NCBI GenBank assembly: GCA_029237695.1
Contig: CM055272.1
Location: 12,822,042-12,886,041, forward strand
Source of the DNA: Conchocele bisecta
Taxonomy: Eukaryota > Mollusca > Bivalvia > Lucinida > Thyasiridae
DNA: 64,000 nucleotides
Reading direction: 5' to 3'
Shown here: one piece after another, positions 21,476 to 33,273 of the stretch
Layout of the letters: every line of letters starts with the position of its first letter
Position numbering within the stretch: position 1 is the stretch's first letter
Notes under the pieces: generated by a model
What the model saw: only the letters and a program-made list of their open reading frames with translations
What the model was told of the DNA's origin: nothing
The model's database searches: none
Translations under genes and position numbers: made by a program

Positions 21476-23465
21476 TCCCAGTCCGAGTCGGTACAATCCT
21501 TTCCGATCCCCACGAACAGGAAATGGGTGTGCCACAGGGAAATATATTGTCTGTTACTCTTTTTAACATTAAACTGAATAACATTGTAAAATGCCTGCAA
21601 CCAGGTGTTTACTGTTCTTTATATGTCGATGATTTTTTAATATGTTACAAATCAAAGAACATGCAAACTATTGAGCGCCAATTACAACTGAGCCTCAATA
21701 AAATTAACAAGTGGGCCACAGAAAACGGCTTTAAATTTTCGAAATCGAAAACTAACTGCATGCATTTTTGCAAAAGACGTGGTCTTCATCCTGATTCCGA
21801 ACTTAAACTGGGATCACATCCCATCCCAGTTGTTCGGGAGCAGAAATTTGTTGGTCTAATCTTTGATCCTAAACTCACTTTTAAACCTCATTTACGATAC
21901 TTTAAAAGCTAAATGCCAGAAAGCACTTAATGCGAGTGGTAGCAAGTCATGACTGGGGTTCAGACCGAAAGGTGCTGCACCGCCTTTACATCGCACATAT
22001 TCGCTCAAAATAGACTACGGATGTACTGTGTATGGATCTGCCAGTAAATCCGATCTTCGGACTCTCGATCCATACATCACCAAGGCTTAAGACTCTGCCT
22101 GGGTGCATTCCGTACGTCTAACGCACAGAGCTTATATGCCGAAGCAAATAAGCCTTCTTTCCACGACAGACGCACGAAATTATCTTTACAATACGCCACT
22201 AAACTACATTGTGTCATTCATCGAACTACAGATGCTGTATTCGATAAGAAACCAAGCTTCAAGCCACCATTCGGCAAGAGAATAGATCCTTTGATACACG
22301 ATGCTGGCTTGGATCTGGACCACATTGCCAAATACTCTGTTCCAGATACTCCACCGTGGCCGTTGGAGCAGCCCAAGATGATCTTCGATCTTAGTCAGCA
22401 CACGAAAGCAACAACTGATCCATCCATTTTGAAATAACTTGTTCTTGAAGTTAAAGACAGATACAATATATACACACCGCTTTTTACTGATGGTTCAAAG
22501 GTCGGGGACCGGGTAGCAGCTGCTGCCGCTGTCCCCGAGGGAGATCTTCAATCCAGACTCCCAGACAAATCTTCGATATTTTCTGCAGAATTGAGGGCGA
22601 TTTTACTTGCTCTTGATTTTGCGAAAATATCTTGGAGGAAGCAATTCATTTTATTTTCAGATTCATTATCTTCATTGCAGGCTTTGTACAACATAAAGCT
22701 TGAACACCAACTTATGCCAAATCATGGAGCTACACCATATTTTACTTTTGTCTGTTGGCTCCCCAGTCATACTGGTATCAAGGGCAATGACAGGGCAGAT
22801 AGTGCTGCCAAGGCCGCCCTGGAGCTACCGTCTTCTCATATTCCTGTTTGCTATCATGATTTTAAATCATCCGTCAACTCATTCATCTCCGAAACAATGC
22901 AGACCCAGTGGGATTTGCTCACATATAATAAACTTCATGCTGTGAAACCGACTTTGGGCGAATGGACTCCTGGCTACAGACATGTACGCCGGGATGAAGT
23001 TGTCCTTAGTCGATTGCGCATTGGACATACACGACTAACGCATTCGTATATGCTCAAGGGTGAGCCGCGTTCATGGTGTATTCCATGCCACATCACATTT
23101 ACCGTGCAACACATCCTACTAGACTATATCGACTTTGCCGATATTAGATCCAAACACTTCAATGTTACTTCACTTGCGGAGCTATTCCAGGTGGAGAACA
23201 ATGAAGGTTTGCTTCGCTTTATCCATGAAGCTAACTTGTATCGGAAAATTTAATTTTATCATTGTATACATGTTTCTCATTTCTATAATTTTATACACGT
23301 TGTTCATTTATATTGTTCATCATATTAATATTTTTACCCTATCATCTGATTGCCTACCACATCTAACATACTATTTTACTATTATTTGTATTCTTCATCT
23401 ACATTGCTTGGCCCTAAATGATACTATTGTGTGTTGATGGGCCGTTAAGCACCATTCCATTACAT
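21476..23465 (+). mobile_element. LINE copy N7, 5'-truncated in RT
   Basis: It starts abruptly in the RT just before GVPQGNILS, directly in the tail of N6. The RT keeps the catalytic SLYVDDFL box (near 21,617-21,640), followed by the conserved KINKWATENGFKF region. Post-RT sequence has frameshifts (21,912; 22,015; 22,200). RNase H keeps FTDGSK, AELRAIL, FSDSLSS and GNDRAD (22,480-22,800). The C-terminal domain ends LYRKI at 23,253. The 3' UTR ends with the GGGCCGTTAAGC signature near 23,440-23,465. Confidence 0.87.
22591..23253 (+). pseudogene. RNase H and Cys/His end of LINE ORF2, copy N7 (220 codons open)
   Basis: This is one of the longest open LINE frames in the window. It begins inside the RNase H (AEL motif just upstream), keeps FSDSLSSLQALYN and the IKGNDRADSAAKAAL helix, and continues into RRDEVVLSRLRIGHTRLTHS and IPCHITFTVQHILLDY. 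The final Cys of the HILLDC motif is Tyr here. About ten residues before FVCWLPSHTG are altered relative to N8. RNase H activity would need the upstream Asp, which lies in another frame. Confidence 0.75.
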
Positions 23466-23574
23466 TCTTTATTTCTTCTGGCGCCCAAAATGACGGATGC
23501 CTTTCTAACCGAATGTGATTGTTGCGACATAAGGCTGCAGTTTATATTGGATCTTGCAGATCAATTTGTCATAT

Positions 23575-24112
23575 AACGGTCCGCGGAAATAAAATTTAGG
23601 GTTTCTTCTTTATTTTAGTAGCAAGAAATTGAAACATACTAGAACATGCCAATGAGTGCGCCTCTCCTCGTGTCCTACACCCAATGTCCAGAACGCATTT
23701 TAAGAAATATTGAAATGTTTATCTCTGTTTCAAGTAAGGCATACAATTGACGAACGCTGGACACTTTTATTACACCATACCTGATACTTATCATCAGAAA
23801 CCAAATGAGACATGGTCTCCAGATATATATGTTTTATTTGTATTAAGAAAATGCATATACTAACTATCACAGATAATTTCAAAAGAGGGGCACGGAAACT
23901 GTTAACGCAGTCTAAAATAACGTTTTATGTGTCGTCAACAGAATGGCAGCCGGCGTGTCAACTTGCCGAGAATTATTTAGAAACTAAAGAGATGTTAGGA
24001 GATAAGTAAACGTTTCAGTCAATGTTATATAATATCCATATAAGTTGTTTATGTTATTTATGTTACATTTGTTTCCTTAAGGGCATGAAAACCGGTATCT
24101 CCCCGGTAAGTG
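23575..24112 (+). repeat. Interspersed repeat R, copy 1
   Basis: This stretch is repeated in the same orientation at 49,539-50,080, roughly three-quarters identical by eye. Shared landmarks are AATGAGTGCGCCT, GACGAACGCTGG, ACGTTTCAGTCAATGTTAT and CCGGTATCTCCCCGGT at the end. Short related peptides can be read from both copies but have stops, so I treat it as a non-coding repeat. Confidence 0.75.
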
Positions 24113-24709
24113 TTTTTTCCCCAAAAAAAACATCACAATTAAAAACACCTTAAAAATTCGTCTACCAGATAAACACGTACTGGTACCGGACCAGCCCAGT
24201 TGCCGCGATTTTAACATGGTCGAAAAAGTGCACTCTGGAATACTCGGATTTCATCGGTCATTATTGATTTACAGTCGGAAATTCCCGTCGCGTAATTTGG
24301 TTCTGATCGTATACAGGAACCAGTCGGCCAATGGATAATGTGACCATAAACCAGTCATGGTACTGCTGAGAAACAAGGAGTAAATTCTCAGCACAACTGC
24401 ATTGAGTGTTATTATTATGGCATAGATATAAATAAAATAGATGCTTCATGAAGGTATGTTTTTGCCAAATATTTTACTATTATTTGCATGCTCTACACAT
24501 GCAGGTTACATTTTCTGTGTGCGGCTTAATGTGTAGGTGAGATGGAGATTTCGAAAGTGAAAGTAGACGGTTCCGTCAAAAAATGGGAACTAACTCATGA
24601 AATTCAATCCGCATGATCCCGTGTTTGGCATGGATCTAGAACCGGCTTAGGTCGCTGACTCCAGGAATGGAAGTAACACAATTGATTTTGCCGCAGGTAG
24701 TTTGTGACT

Positions 24710-24834
24710 GTCATGTTTGTGTGAATGTGGGTCTATGGGAAATCAATTGCCTGCCTGTTTCCTACAGCGCAGGGCCTTATAGAAAAGAGGATGGCAATTG
24801 ATTTCCCATAGACCCACATTCACAGAAACATGAC
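24710..24834. mobile_element. Perfect-stem palindromic MITE
   Basis: Inverted arms at 24,710-24,751 and 24,793-24,834 match at nearly all of 42 positions (start GTCATGTTTGTGTGAATG), around a 41-bp loop. Transcribed, it would form a long hairpin. Confidence 0.85.
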
Positions 24835-24839
24835 AACAA

Positions 24840-26340
24840 TATATCGACACTCAGAGGCTATGCACACTTGTGCCTGCGTGTTTGAATTCACACGTTACGA
24901 ATGCAATTATATATGTATATAGCGCTATACTAATACCAACTTTTCATCCATGTAGAGAACCCTGACAAAGCGAGTGACATGTTCGTATGAATGAATGGTG
25001 TTTACTGTACATTGTATGTTTACCAGCAATGTCATATACAGACACGGGACCGGGTGAAGCCAGTACACATTGTATATTGGTGTGGTTCACAGGGCGCTGT
25101 ATATTCAATATGGAATGCACATGATCTGTGAGTCTATGATTGCCGTGTATGTGGTTGATTTCACCCCAAACTACCACAGAAGGATGAAGTTAATTGGAAA
25201 CTCAGAAAACTGAAATACGAATACACACATAGCTGGTCACGTGTGTGGTCGATTACTTGTCTCTTATCATATCGGGTTCTACTTTCTATGAACTGTGTGC
25301 GAACTGAGTATTATCATGGGTTGTGGACAAGGGATAGACCATTCGACTACAATATCAGAGGTTGTAAGTTCAATCCCAACCCTAGACGCAAACAAATGTA
25401 TTCTTTAATACCATTCTACTGGGTGTATTTGTATACTACACTACGGGATACAATTATATTTCATACAACAATTAAACACCTGTTTATGTTCCATTTAGTT
25501 CCCAATATATAGAGAATAGTAGGTTAGTGTCGTGACTGGGAACAAATATCTGGCAAGGTTCAGGACACTGGATGGGTGAGGCTCTGAATGAGTTCGTCGG
25601 CAGCAAAACGTGGAACAGACAGTAGACGAAGTTGTATATACGTTTAATATACAGTATATTCTGCAGGTAGCTGAATGCAAATTTGTCAGGGATCCGGCCC
25701 CTAATTCGACGTGAAACATGTTTTGCTGGTGCGGGGTGCAGCACCAGTGATTACCATTATATCAACACATCACGACACAACTGTCCAATATCATTAACAT
25801 GACAATTCTTCAATACACTATGTCTCAGATAATGACATAGATATTGTGTTGTTTTCCTGTCCCACCCACGCTAGTGGAAATTGAGCATAGGCTGCATATG
25901 CTCAATACATTTTACAAGAACACATTGTTAATGTGAAATTTACAGACTATCATAATTTTGCACGTACGAACATTTTAGTCGTACGAAGTTTAGTGAAACG
26001 GGTCCCAGTTTCATTCCTCATATTGGTGGTCGCTAACCACCCTGTGTCACTCGGTGACAGGGACCTTCCTGGGTAAGACACTTGCCGTGTTCACCTATGG
26101 ACTGCACATTATCTACATGAATATCAACCAAATGCACCGTATTATTTGATCAACTTCTGAGGTGTTGGCGTTTTGTTCTACTGGATGTATAAACTATGAT
26201 AAACAGGGGAGGCAATGTGTAATGCATGTCGGCAGTTACTATACCAGGACGAATAATTTGTGGAAAATAACGGCTTCTATATACTACATGTAGTTAATGG
26301 AATGTTACATGTTTATACGTGTAGAATATTATTTCATGTA
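24840..26340. other. Non-coding region with a half palindrome and a tRNA-like box
   Basis: At 25,500-25,560 lies one arm of the palindrome complete at 57,433-57,580 (shared AGAGAATAGT and GTTAGTG). At 25,367 AGTTCAATCCC resembles a tRNA B box with an A-box-like TGGACAAGGG 44 bp upstream, perhaps a SINE head. No protein gene is convincing. Confidence 0.4.
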
Positions 26341-26343
26341 TAT
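26341..26343. repeat. Target-site duplication TAT, left, of element B
   Basis: TAT directly precedes TAGACCGGTGGGG; TAT also directly follows the inverted right end (49,371-49,373). Confidence 0.82.
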
Positions 26344-26870
26344 TAGACCGGTGGGGGAATTAAATAAGAGCTCTAGAAATCGATGCATGTAGGACGGAAT
26401 GTTAATGACAGGCACTCTAGTGGAATATATTCAGTAGACCATGCTGCAAAAAGAACCTGGGGATGCTATGCGGATTTTGACCTCTAGAGGTCAGAAAAAT
26501 CAATAAATCAAGATGACCGCCAAATATTTACTGGTTTCCATAAATGTGCTCTCAAATTACCTCCTTTAATAATTTTCAAGTCCAGATTCGTGTATCTGGA
26601 TTCAAGAAGTCATTAGCCTCGCATTAAAGTGTCATTTGATAATATATTAATTCTCATAAATCCAAGATGGCCGTCAATATTTTGTCCTAAATTTGCATTC
26701 TGATGATATTGTAATCAATTTTAAAGTCCAATATAAATTGTCTAGATGAAATAAACCACGTTCTTAACTGCTGAAAAATAACTACACTCATTCGTGAGTA
26801 TTATGCTGTTTATCTTCTTTCGAAATCTCCATGGATGAATATTGGACACCATTGTGAAGTATGCCACCTA
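26344..26870 (+). repeat. Left terminal inverted repeat of element B
   Basis: Starts TAGACCGGTGGGG and pairs with 48,835-49,370. Landmarks are GTAGGACGGAATGTTAATGA, GACAGGCACTCTAGTGG, AAGATGACCGCCAAATATTT (26,511) and CCAAGATGGCCGTCAA (26,663). Confidence 0.87.
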
Positions 26871-27665
26871 ATGACTTTTTGTAAACTTAAAAAAGTGACA
26901 TATTTGGCAAAATTCAACAAACGTGCGTTGTTAAACAGATGGGATGTAGTAGTTTTATTATATACATTCGAGACATGTGCATATCTGTGATTTTCTAAAA
27001 TGTATAATTAAATGCTGTTTGACAATTTCAAGTAAGCCCACTGCATTCCTAATTACCCCACCCACTATTTTTTAATGGCAAAACGGACATATTGAGTTTT
27101 GTTATTTCATGGGTGGAAGTACATTTTAGCGTGCCTATTAAATGACTACATGCGATAGTTTTACATTTGAAAGTGCATTTCCTGTGGTAAAACGTTAATA
27201 GAAAGGAACTTTGTACTTATTACCCCACTCACTAGTTTCACAATGGATACTCTATGCATTTGTGTTTCACAAATTTTCTTCGCTTCAATTTAAATGTATT
27301 ATATGAGTAAATAATGATCTCAACAGGCATATTATCTTGAACTGTCAACATACCAAACCCATACAGTCTAAGTGTACATTAATTGTGTACGTTGCCCGAG
27401 TGCCACGATAAATAAGTGCGGGGAATTTATGAACAACAACAACAACAACATAGTTGGTAGCCGCTTTCAATTCCAAAAATAAATGGGTCCCACACACACA
27501 CCACTGGTACTCAGTAATATTGTATATCAATTAGCCACTGTTTCATTTATTTTGTAACCCGACTAGAAGTTTCCTCAGTGCATCATTTTTTGTAAATAAA
27601 TGTTTGGTCCGATGCAGAGATAGTCCGATCCGACCAAGTTCGAACCGATGCCATTTCTAAGGGGA
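26871..27665. other. Internal non-coding part of element B
   Basis: AT-rich, no genes. It has TTACCCCACCCAC (27,053) and TTACCCCACTCAC (27,219) motifs resembling those in element A, and an AAC microsatellite at 27,433-27,450. Confidence 0.45.
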
Positions 27666-27775
27666 TGGATGGACAGGGGGGTGGGGGGGGGGGGGGTCAT
27701 GTCTCCCACGTTCCTCCCCCACCCCCCCCCCCCCCCCACCCCCCCCCCCACCCCCACCCCCCCCCCCCCCCCTCC
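27666..27775. repeat. Poly-G / poly-C tract at the 5' junction of LINE N8
   Basis: A G-run (about 27,676-27,695) is followed after about 20 bases by a C-rich tract to 27,772. It could fold on itself or form a quadruplex, or reflect an assembly or sequencing artefact. Proline- or glycine-rich frames across it are not genes. Confidence 0.9.
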
Positions 27776-27784
27776 TATATTGTC

Positions 27785-28985
27785 TGTCTTTGTTTTGTCA
27801 AAGATCTTGAATAGTGTGGCAGGAGAGCCAAATAATTTGAAGCGTTTACGCTCTGGTGACCTCATAGAAGTTGAGAGGAAGAGCCATGCAGAGAATTTAC
27901 TTCTCTGCAACAAATTCTTGGACACTCCTGTCGACATTCAGCCACATAAATCATTGAACAGTTGCAAGGGGGTTGTCCGATCACCGGAGTTTGCTCATGT
28001 AACTGAGCAAGAGGTGATCGAGCAACTCAAACCGCAAGGAGTCGCTGATGCCAGAAGGATTAGTAGAAAAGTCAATGGACAACTAGTCCCTACCAATACC
28101 TTCGTTCTGACTTTCAACCTCACTGTACTACCGAAAGAACTCAAACTCACCAGATAGTTACTGATTACAGTTGATCCATATATACCAAACCCGTTGCTAT
28201 GTTACAACTGCCAATTGTACGGCCACCACAAAGACAAATGTAAGAGAAATATTGCATGTGCACGCTGTGGCATTGCCAAGCAGAGTAATGAAAACTGTGT
28301 GGAGGCCGAACATTGTGTCAACTGTAATGGTAACTATTCGGCATATTCAAAAGACTGCCCGAAGTGGAAGATTGTTGAAATGCCAACAACTCCTATCCCG
28401 GGCTTTTCTTACGCTTCGGCTGCAGTCTCTCGCAAGCCCAGCAGAAGTATTTCAACTCAAACGGACGTTTCTTGGAAACCAGCTGAACACCCCACTATAA
28501 CGTGGACCTATAATACGCCACACTAAAAGCCTTCCACATCTAACTCATCGTCTGCACAGACAAAATCTCCCCGAGGCCGGAGCCCAAAGGCCTTAACATC
28601 AAAACCTTCTTAGGAAGGCAAAACCTCAAAGGTCACGCCTTCCAAAAGCCCTAAAGGTCGGGCTTAAAATACCTTAAAACAAATCACAGCCGTGTCTCCT
28701 CTGCGATCACGGCAAGGGCCGGATGACAGATCGGCCTCTCCACTACCACTCAGGGGTAGGCCCACTGCCATGGAGAGGATCCCTACAAAACCGCCCAGGA
28801 AAGGGTCTGATGACCCTGGATCGCAGAAAGGGTCTGATGACCCTGGATCGCAGAATGGGGCAGACGGCCCCATTCCAGTTAAGAAAAGGTTTGAGTCGTT
28901 GGACTCGATGGAGACTGAAGAGTCTTCTGACATTCCAACTCCCAAGCCTGTTTCGCCCCCCAAACCCATACTTCCACCTACTTAA
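27785..28985 (+). pseudogene. LINE ORF1 (gag-like, CCHC), copy N8
   Basis: The first recognisable residues are SVFVLSKILNSVAGEPNNLK; the start codon and about the first 100 residues seen in N1 are missing. KSLNSCKGVVRSPEF and the RISRKVNGQLVPTN segment follow. A TAG near 28,156 interrupts the frame just before the knuckles. CYNCQLYGHHKDKC, CARCGIAKQSNENC and CVNCNGNYSAYSKDCPKWK sit at 28,200-28,370. About 20 residues present in N1 after PKWKIEKE are deleted here. The Pro/Ser/Asp-rich tail contains a near-perfect duplication of GSDDPGSQ (28,803-28,855). It ends three bases before the ORF2 ATG. Confidence 0.83.
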
Positions 28986-28988
28986 AAT

Positions 28989-31900
28989 ATGGATATTGTT
29001 ATCCAATGGAACTGTCGAGGAATTAAAGCAAATCGTGATGAATTAACAATTGTATTAACTCAATACAACCCCATTGCTGTTTGTCTTCAGGAAACATTCC
29101 TGAAAGTTGACGATACATTTTCTTTTAAATCGCATGCACGATACAGTAAGTGTTCAGATAACGCTGAACGCGCATCTGGTGGAGTCTCAATCCTTGTTAA
29201 TTTGAGCACCCCACATAGTCTGGTGAATCTTAACACTAATTTTCAGGCTGTGACCGTTAGTATTACGATGTACAAGACTATTACATTATGTTCTATCTAC
29301 ATTCCACCATATGCAGTCCTGTTAAAATCAGAACTAGATAATCTTGTCTCTCAGCTCCCTTCGCCTTTCATTCTCCTTGGCGATTTTCATGGACATAACA
29401 AACTTTGGGATTGAAAGACACAAACAAAAAGGGGGAACTTATTGAAAATTTTCTTTCCGATCACAATCTCAGCATTTTTAATGACAAATCGAGCACATAT
29501 TTACATCCCGCAACCGGTTCATATTCCTCTCTGGATTTAACTCTGTGTCATCCTTCTCTGTATTTAGACTTTACGTGGAAAGTTGGTGACGACCTATGTG
29601 GGAGTGACCACTTTCCTGTCTTCTTACAGAGTAATGGACCACCATCCAATGACAGAGTCCAGAGGTGGAAATTACATAAAGCCGATTGGGACACATTTCG
29701 TAATATGTGCATGATTGAACTAGATTTTGATCCCTTTCGAGATGCGGAAGATCCACTAGAACACTACGTTTCCCTTTTACACGATATTGCAGAAAAGACA
29801 ATACCAAAAACCTCGGCAAAGCCCAAACGTGTCAATAAACCATGGTTTGACGAAGAATGCAAACAGGCAATGACTGCTCGTAAGCAGTCTATTCGTCAAA
29901 TCAATAATAACGCAACAGCAGATAATTTAAATGCTCATATAATTTTTAGAGCGAAAGCTCGACGCACAATTAAAGCTAGCAAGAAAAAGACTTGCAGATA
30001 TTTTGTCTCCAAGTTGAATTCGCGATCTAAAATGAAAAGAACATGGGACATGATTCGTAAGATAAACGGTAAAGGTAAATCAACTATCAATCACCTCAAC
30101 AAAGCAGGACATACAGTATCTTCCAAAACAGACATTTCAAACACATTAGCAGATACCTTTTCCAAGAACTCCTCATGTAATAACTATTCTGAGGAGTTCT
30201 TGAAGGTGAAATCTGAGCAGGAGAAAACTAAACTTAATTTTAATTCAGACAATTCAGAACATTACAACGCTCCTTTCTCTATGAGGGAATTAAAAGCTTC
30301 CCTCGAGAAAGCACATGATACATCAGCAGGCCCTGATGATATCCACTACCAACTGCTTAAACATTTACCTGAACACTCTTTAGACAACCTCCTTGAACTA
30401 TTTAATACCATTTGGGAACAAGGCGTCTTTTCGCCTTCATGGCGGGAAGCTACAATCATACCTGTTCCAAAACCGGGCAAGGATCACACCGACCCATCAA
30501 GTTACCGTCCCATCGCACTTACTAGCTGCGTATGTAAAACCATGGAACGAATGATTAACGACAGGCTTGTCTGGCTTTCTGGAATCCAATGGACTGATAT
30601 CTGAGTATCAGTCTGGATTCCGTCGCCAGAGAAGCACTGCCGATAATCTGATTAGACTCGAATCATTCATTCGAGACGGGTTTGTTAACAATGATCATAT
30701 AGTTGCCGTATCTTTTGACCTAGAAAAGGCATATGACACGACGTGGAAGTACGGGATTATGAAGGACCTTCATGACCTCGGTCTGAAGAGTCATCTCCTT
30801 GATTTTATTTCTAATTTTTTGAAAGACAGACAATCCCAAGTCAGAGTCGGCACAACCCTTTCCGATCCCCTTGCACAATAACTGGGTGTACCGCAGGGAA
30901 GTATATTGTCTGTTACCCTTTTTAACATTAAGTTGAATAATACATGTATTGTAAAATGCCTGCAACCAGGTGTTGACTGTTCTTTATATGTCGATGCTTT
31001 TTTAAAATGTTACAAATCAAAGAACATGCAAACTATTGAGCGCCAATTACAACTGAGCCTCAATAAAATTAACAAGTGGGCCGCAGAAAATGGCTTTAAA
31101 TTTTCGAAATCTAAAACTAACTGCATGCATTTTTGCAAAAGCGGTCTTCACGCTGATCCCGAACCTAAACTGGGATCACATCCCATACCAGTTGTTCGGG
31201 AGCAGAACTTTCTTGGTCTTATCTTTGATCTTAAACTCAATTTTAAACCTCATTTACGATACTTGAAAGCTAAATGCCAGAAAGCACTCAACTTAATGCG
31301 AGTGGTAGCAAATCATGACTGGGGTGCAGACCGAAAGGTGCTGCACCGCCATTACATCGCACATGTTCGCTCAAAACTAGACTATGGATGCACTGTATAT
31401 GGATCTGCCAGTAAATCCGATCTTCGGACGCTCGCTCCAATACATCACCAAGGCATAAGACTCTGCATGGGTGCATTCCGTACGTCTAACGCACAAAGCT
31501 TATATGCCGAAGCAAATGAACGTTCAGAACCTCCACGACAGACGCACCAAATTGTCTTTGCAATACGCGACTAAACTACATTCAAATCCATCTAATCCAG
31601 CTTATAACACTGTCTTTCATCGAACTACAGATGCTGTATTCGATAAGAAACCAAGCTTCAAGCCACCATTCGGCAAGAGAATGGATCCTTTGATACACGA
31701 TGCTGGCTTGGATCTGGATCACATTGCGAAATACGCTGTTCCAGATACTCCACCGTGGCAGTTGGAGCAGCCCAAGGTGATCTTCGATCTTAGTCAGCAC
31801 ACGAAAGCAACAACTGATCCATCCATTTTTACAATACATACACTCCGCTTTTTACTGATGGTTCAAAGGTCGGGGACCGGGTAGCATCTGCTGCCGCTGT

Positions 31901-32642
31901 TCCCGAGGGAGATCTTCAATCGAGACTCCCAGACAAATCTTCGATATTTTCTGCGGAATTGACGGCGATTTTACTTGCTCTTGATTTCGCGAAAATATCT
32001 TGGAGAAAGCAATTCATTTTATTTTCCGATTCATTATCTTCACTACAAGCTTTGTACAACATGAAGCTTAAACATCCACTTATCCGCCAAATCATGGAGC
32101 TACACCATATTTTACTTTCGTCTGGCAAGGACATTATTTTTTGTTGGCTCCCCAGCCATACTGGTATCAAGGGCAATGACAGGGCAGATAGTGCTGCCAA
32201 GGCCGCCCTGGAGCTACCGACCTCTCATTTTCCTGTTTGCTATCATGATTTTAAATCATCCATCAACTCATTCATCTCCGATACAATGCAGACCCAGTTG
32301 GATCTGCTCACAGATAATAAACTTCATGCTGTGAAACCGACTTTGGGCGAATGGACTCCTGGCTACAGACATGTACACCGGGATGAAGTTGTCCTTAGTC
32401 GATTGCGCATTGGACATACACGACTAACGTACTCGTATATGCTCAAAGGTGAGCCGCGTCCATGGTGTATTCCATGCCACAGCACATTTACCGTGCAACA
32501 CATCCTACTGGACTGTATCGATTTTGCCGATATTCGACGCAAACAATTCAGTGTTACTTCACTTGCGGAGCTATTCCAGGTGGAGAACATTGAAGGTTTG
32601 CTTCGCTTTCTCCATGAAACCAACTTGTATCGGAAACTTTAA
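28989..32642 (+). pseudogene. LINE ORF2 (EN, RT, RNase H, Cys/His), copy N8
   Basis: Domains in order: endonuclease (28,989-29,640; QWNCRGIKAN, CLQETFL, GDFHGHN, GSDHFPVFL), linker (29,680-30,230), RT (30,240-31,300; GPDDIHYQLLK, SYRPIALTS, GFRRQRST, VSFDLEKAYDT, GVPQGSILS), post-RT region (31,260-31,840), RNase H (31,850-32,230; FTDGS, SDSLSS, GNDRADSAA) and the C-terminal Cys/His domain (PCHSTFTVQHILLDC). Frameshifts lie near 29,412, 30,570, 31,520 and 31,840, and a stop at 30,880. The YVDD box is changed to YVDA (near 30,990), which removes a catalytic Asp. The longest piece is 399 codons (29,405-30,604). Confidence 0.87.
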
Positions 32643-33041
32643 TTTTATCATTGTATACATGTTTCTCATTTCTATAATTTTATAATTCTATTCTATACAC
32701 GTTTTTCATCTATATTGTTCATCATATTAATATTTTTACCCTAATCACATATAGCATACTATTTTACTATTATTTTTTATTCTTCGTCGACATTGCTTGT
32801 CCCTAAATGATACTCTTTTGTGTTGATGGGCCGTTAAGCACCATTCCTTTCCATTCCTACCTCGCCCCTACCGCCCCTCATCTGCCACCTCCCCTTCTAG
32901 AAACGAACCCTGTACATCTAGCATGCTTAGTGTTCGTGCTATTCAGTATTGTCATTCAAAATAATGTTTCCGTAAATGTGTCCCACCCCCTACATTGATG
33001 TTTTACCGGGGGCTTTACCCCGAGAGGCTGGCCCGCTTTAA

Positions 33042-33269
33042 CCCTTTCACCGCCAAATAACTTAATGGACACTTTTCCATGCTAATGCTGTCAAGCGATT
33101 TCATTGGTCCATTCAACTTTTTGATAGCGGTGTTTTATTAAAACAGATGATAATTAATTAATTATCGTCAAACAGTGCAGATCCTGATGAGACGGCTCAT
33201 TATGAGCCGGCTCATCTGGATTTACACTGTGTGCATACGTTCGAATAGTCGCCTATGGTGGCGAAAGGG
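33042..33269. mobile_element. piggyBac-like MITE (TTAA-flanked), copy 1
   Basis: A 228-bp element flanked by TTAA (33,038-33,041 and 33,270-33,273). Ends read CCCTTTCACCGCCA and, inverted, CCCTTTCGCCACCA. The core holds a hairpin GAGACGGCTCAT/ATGAGCCGGCTC. The second copy is at 60,848-61,068. TTAA duplications and a CCC start are typical of piggyBac-mobilised elements. Confidence 0.82.
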
Positions 33270-33273
33270 TTAA

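Larger units (their letters stand above)
27785..32860 (+). mobile_element. LINE copy N8, nearly full length
   Basis: This is the most complete LINE copy: ORF1 (27,785-28,985), ORF2 (28,989-32,642) and 3' UTR ending TGATGGGCCGTTAAGCACC plus a CCATT-like tail at about 32,825-32,860. It lacks only the first part of ORF1. It lies inside element B, so it inserted after B. Its small number of frameshifts suggests it is younger than N1-N5. It serves as the reference for the other fragments and as an empty-site witness for element A (TAA at 28,652-28,654). Confidence 0.9.

Noticed and set aside
25315..25395. tRNA gene on the plus strand
   Set aside because: A- and B-box-like words at the right spacing, but acceptor and anticodon stems do not pair; at most a SINE remnant.
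25484..25744. Minus-strand exon encoding RIRGRIPDKFAFSYLQ
   Set aside because: Looks protein-like for about 30 residues, but splice sites are unclear and part overlaps a MITE half.
27575..28157. ORF1 of LINE N8 starting at 27,648 through the poly-C tract
   Set aside because: The Gly/Pro-rich start is the translated homopolymer tract; homology to N1 begins only at about 27,785.
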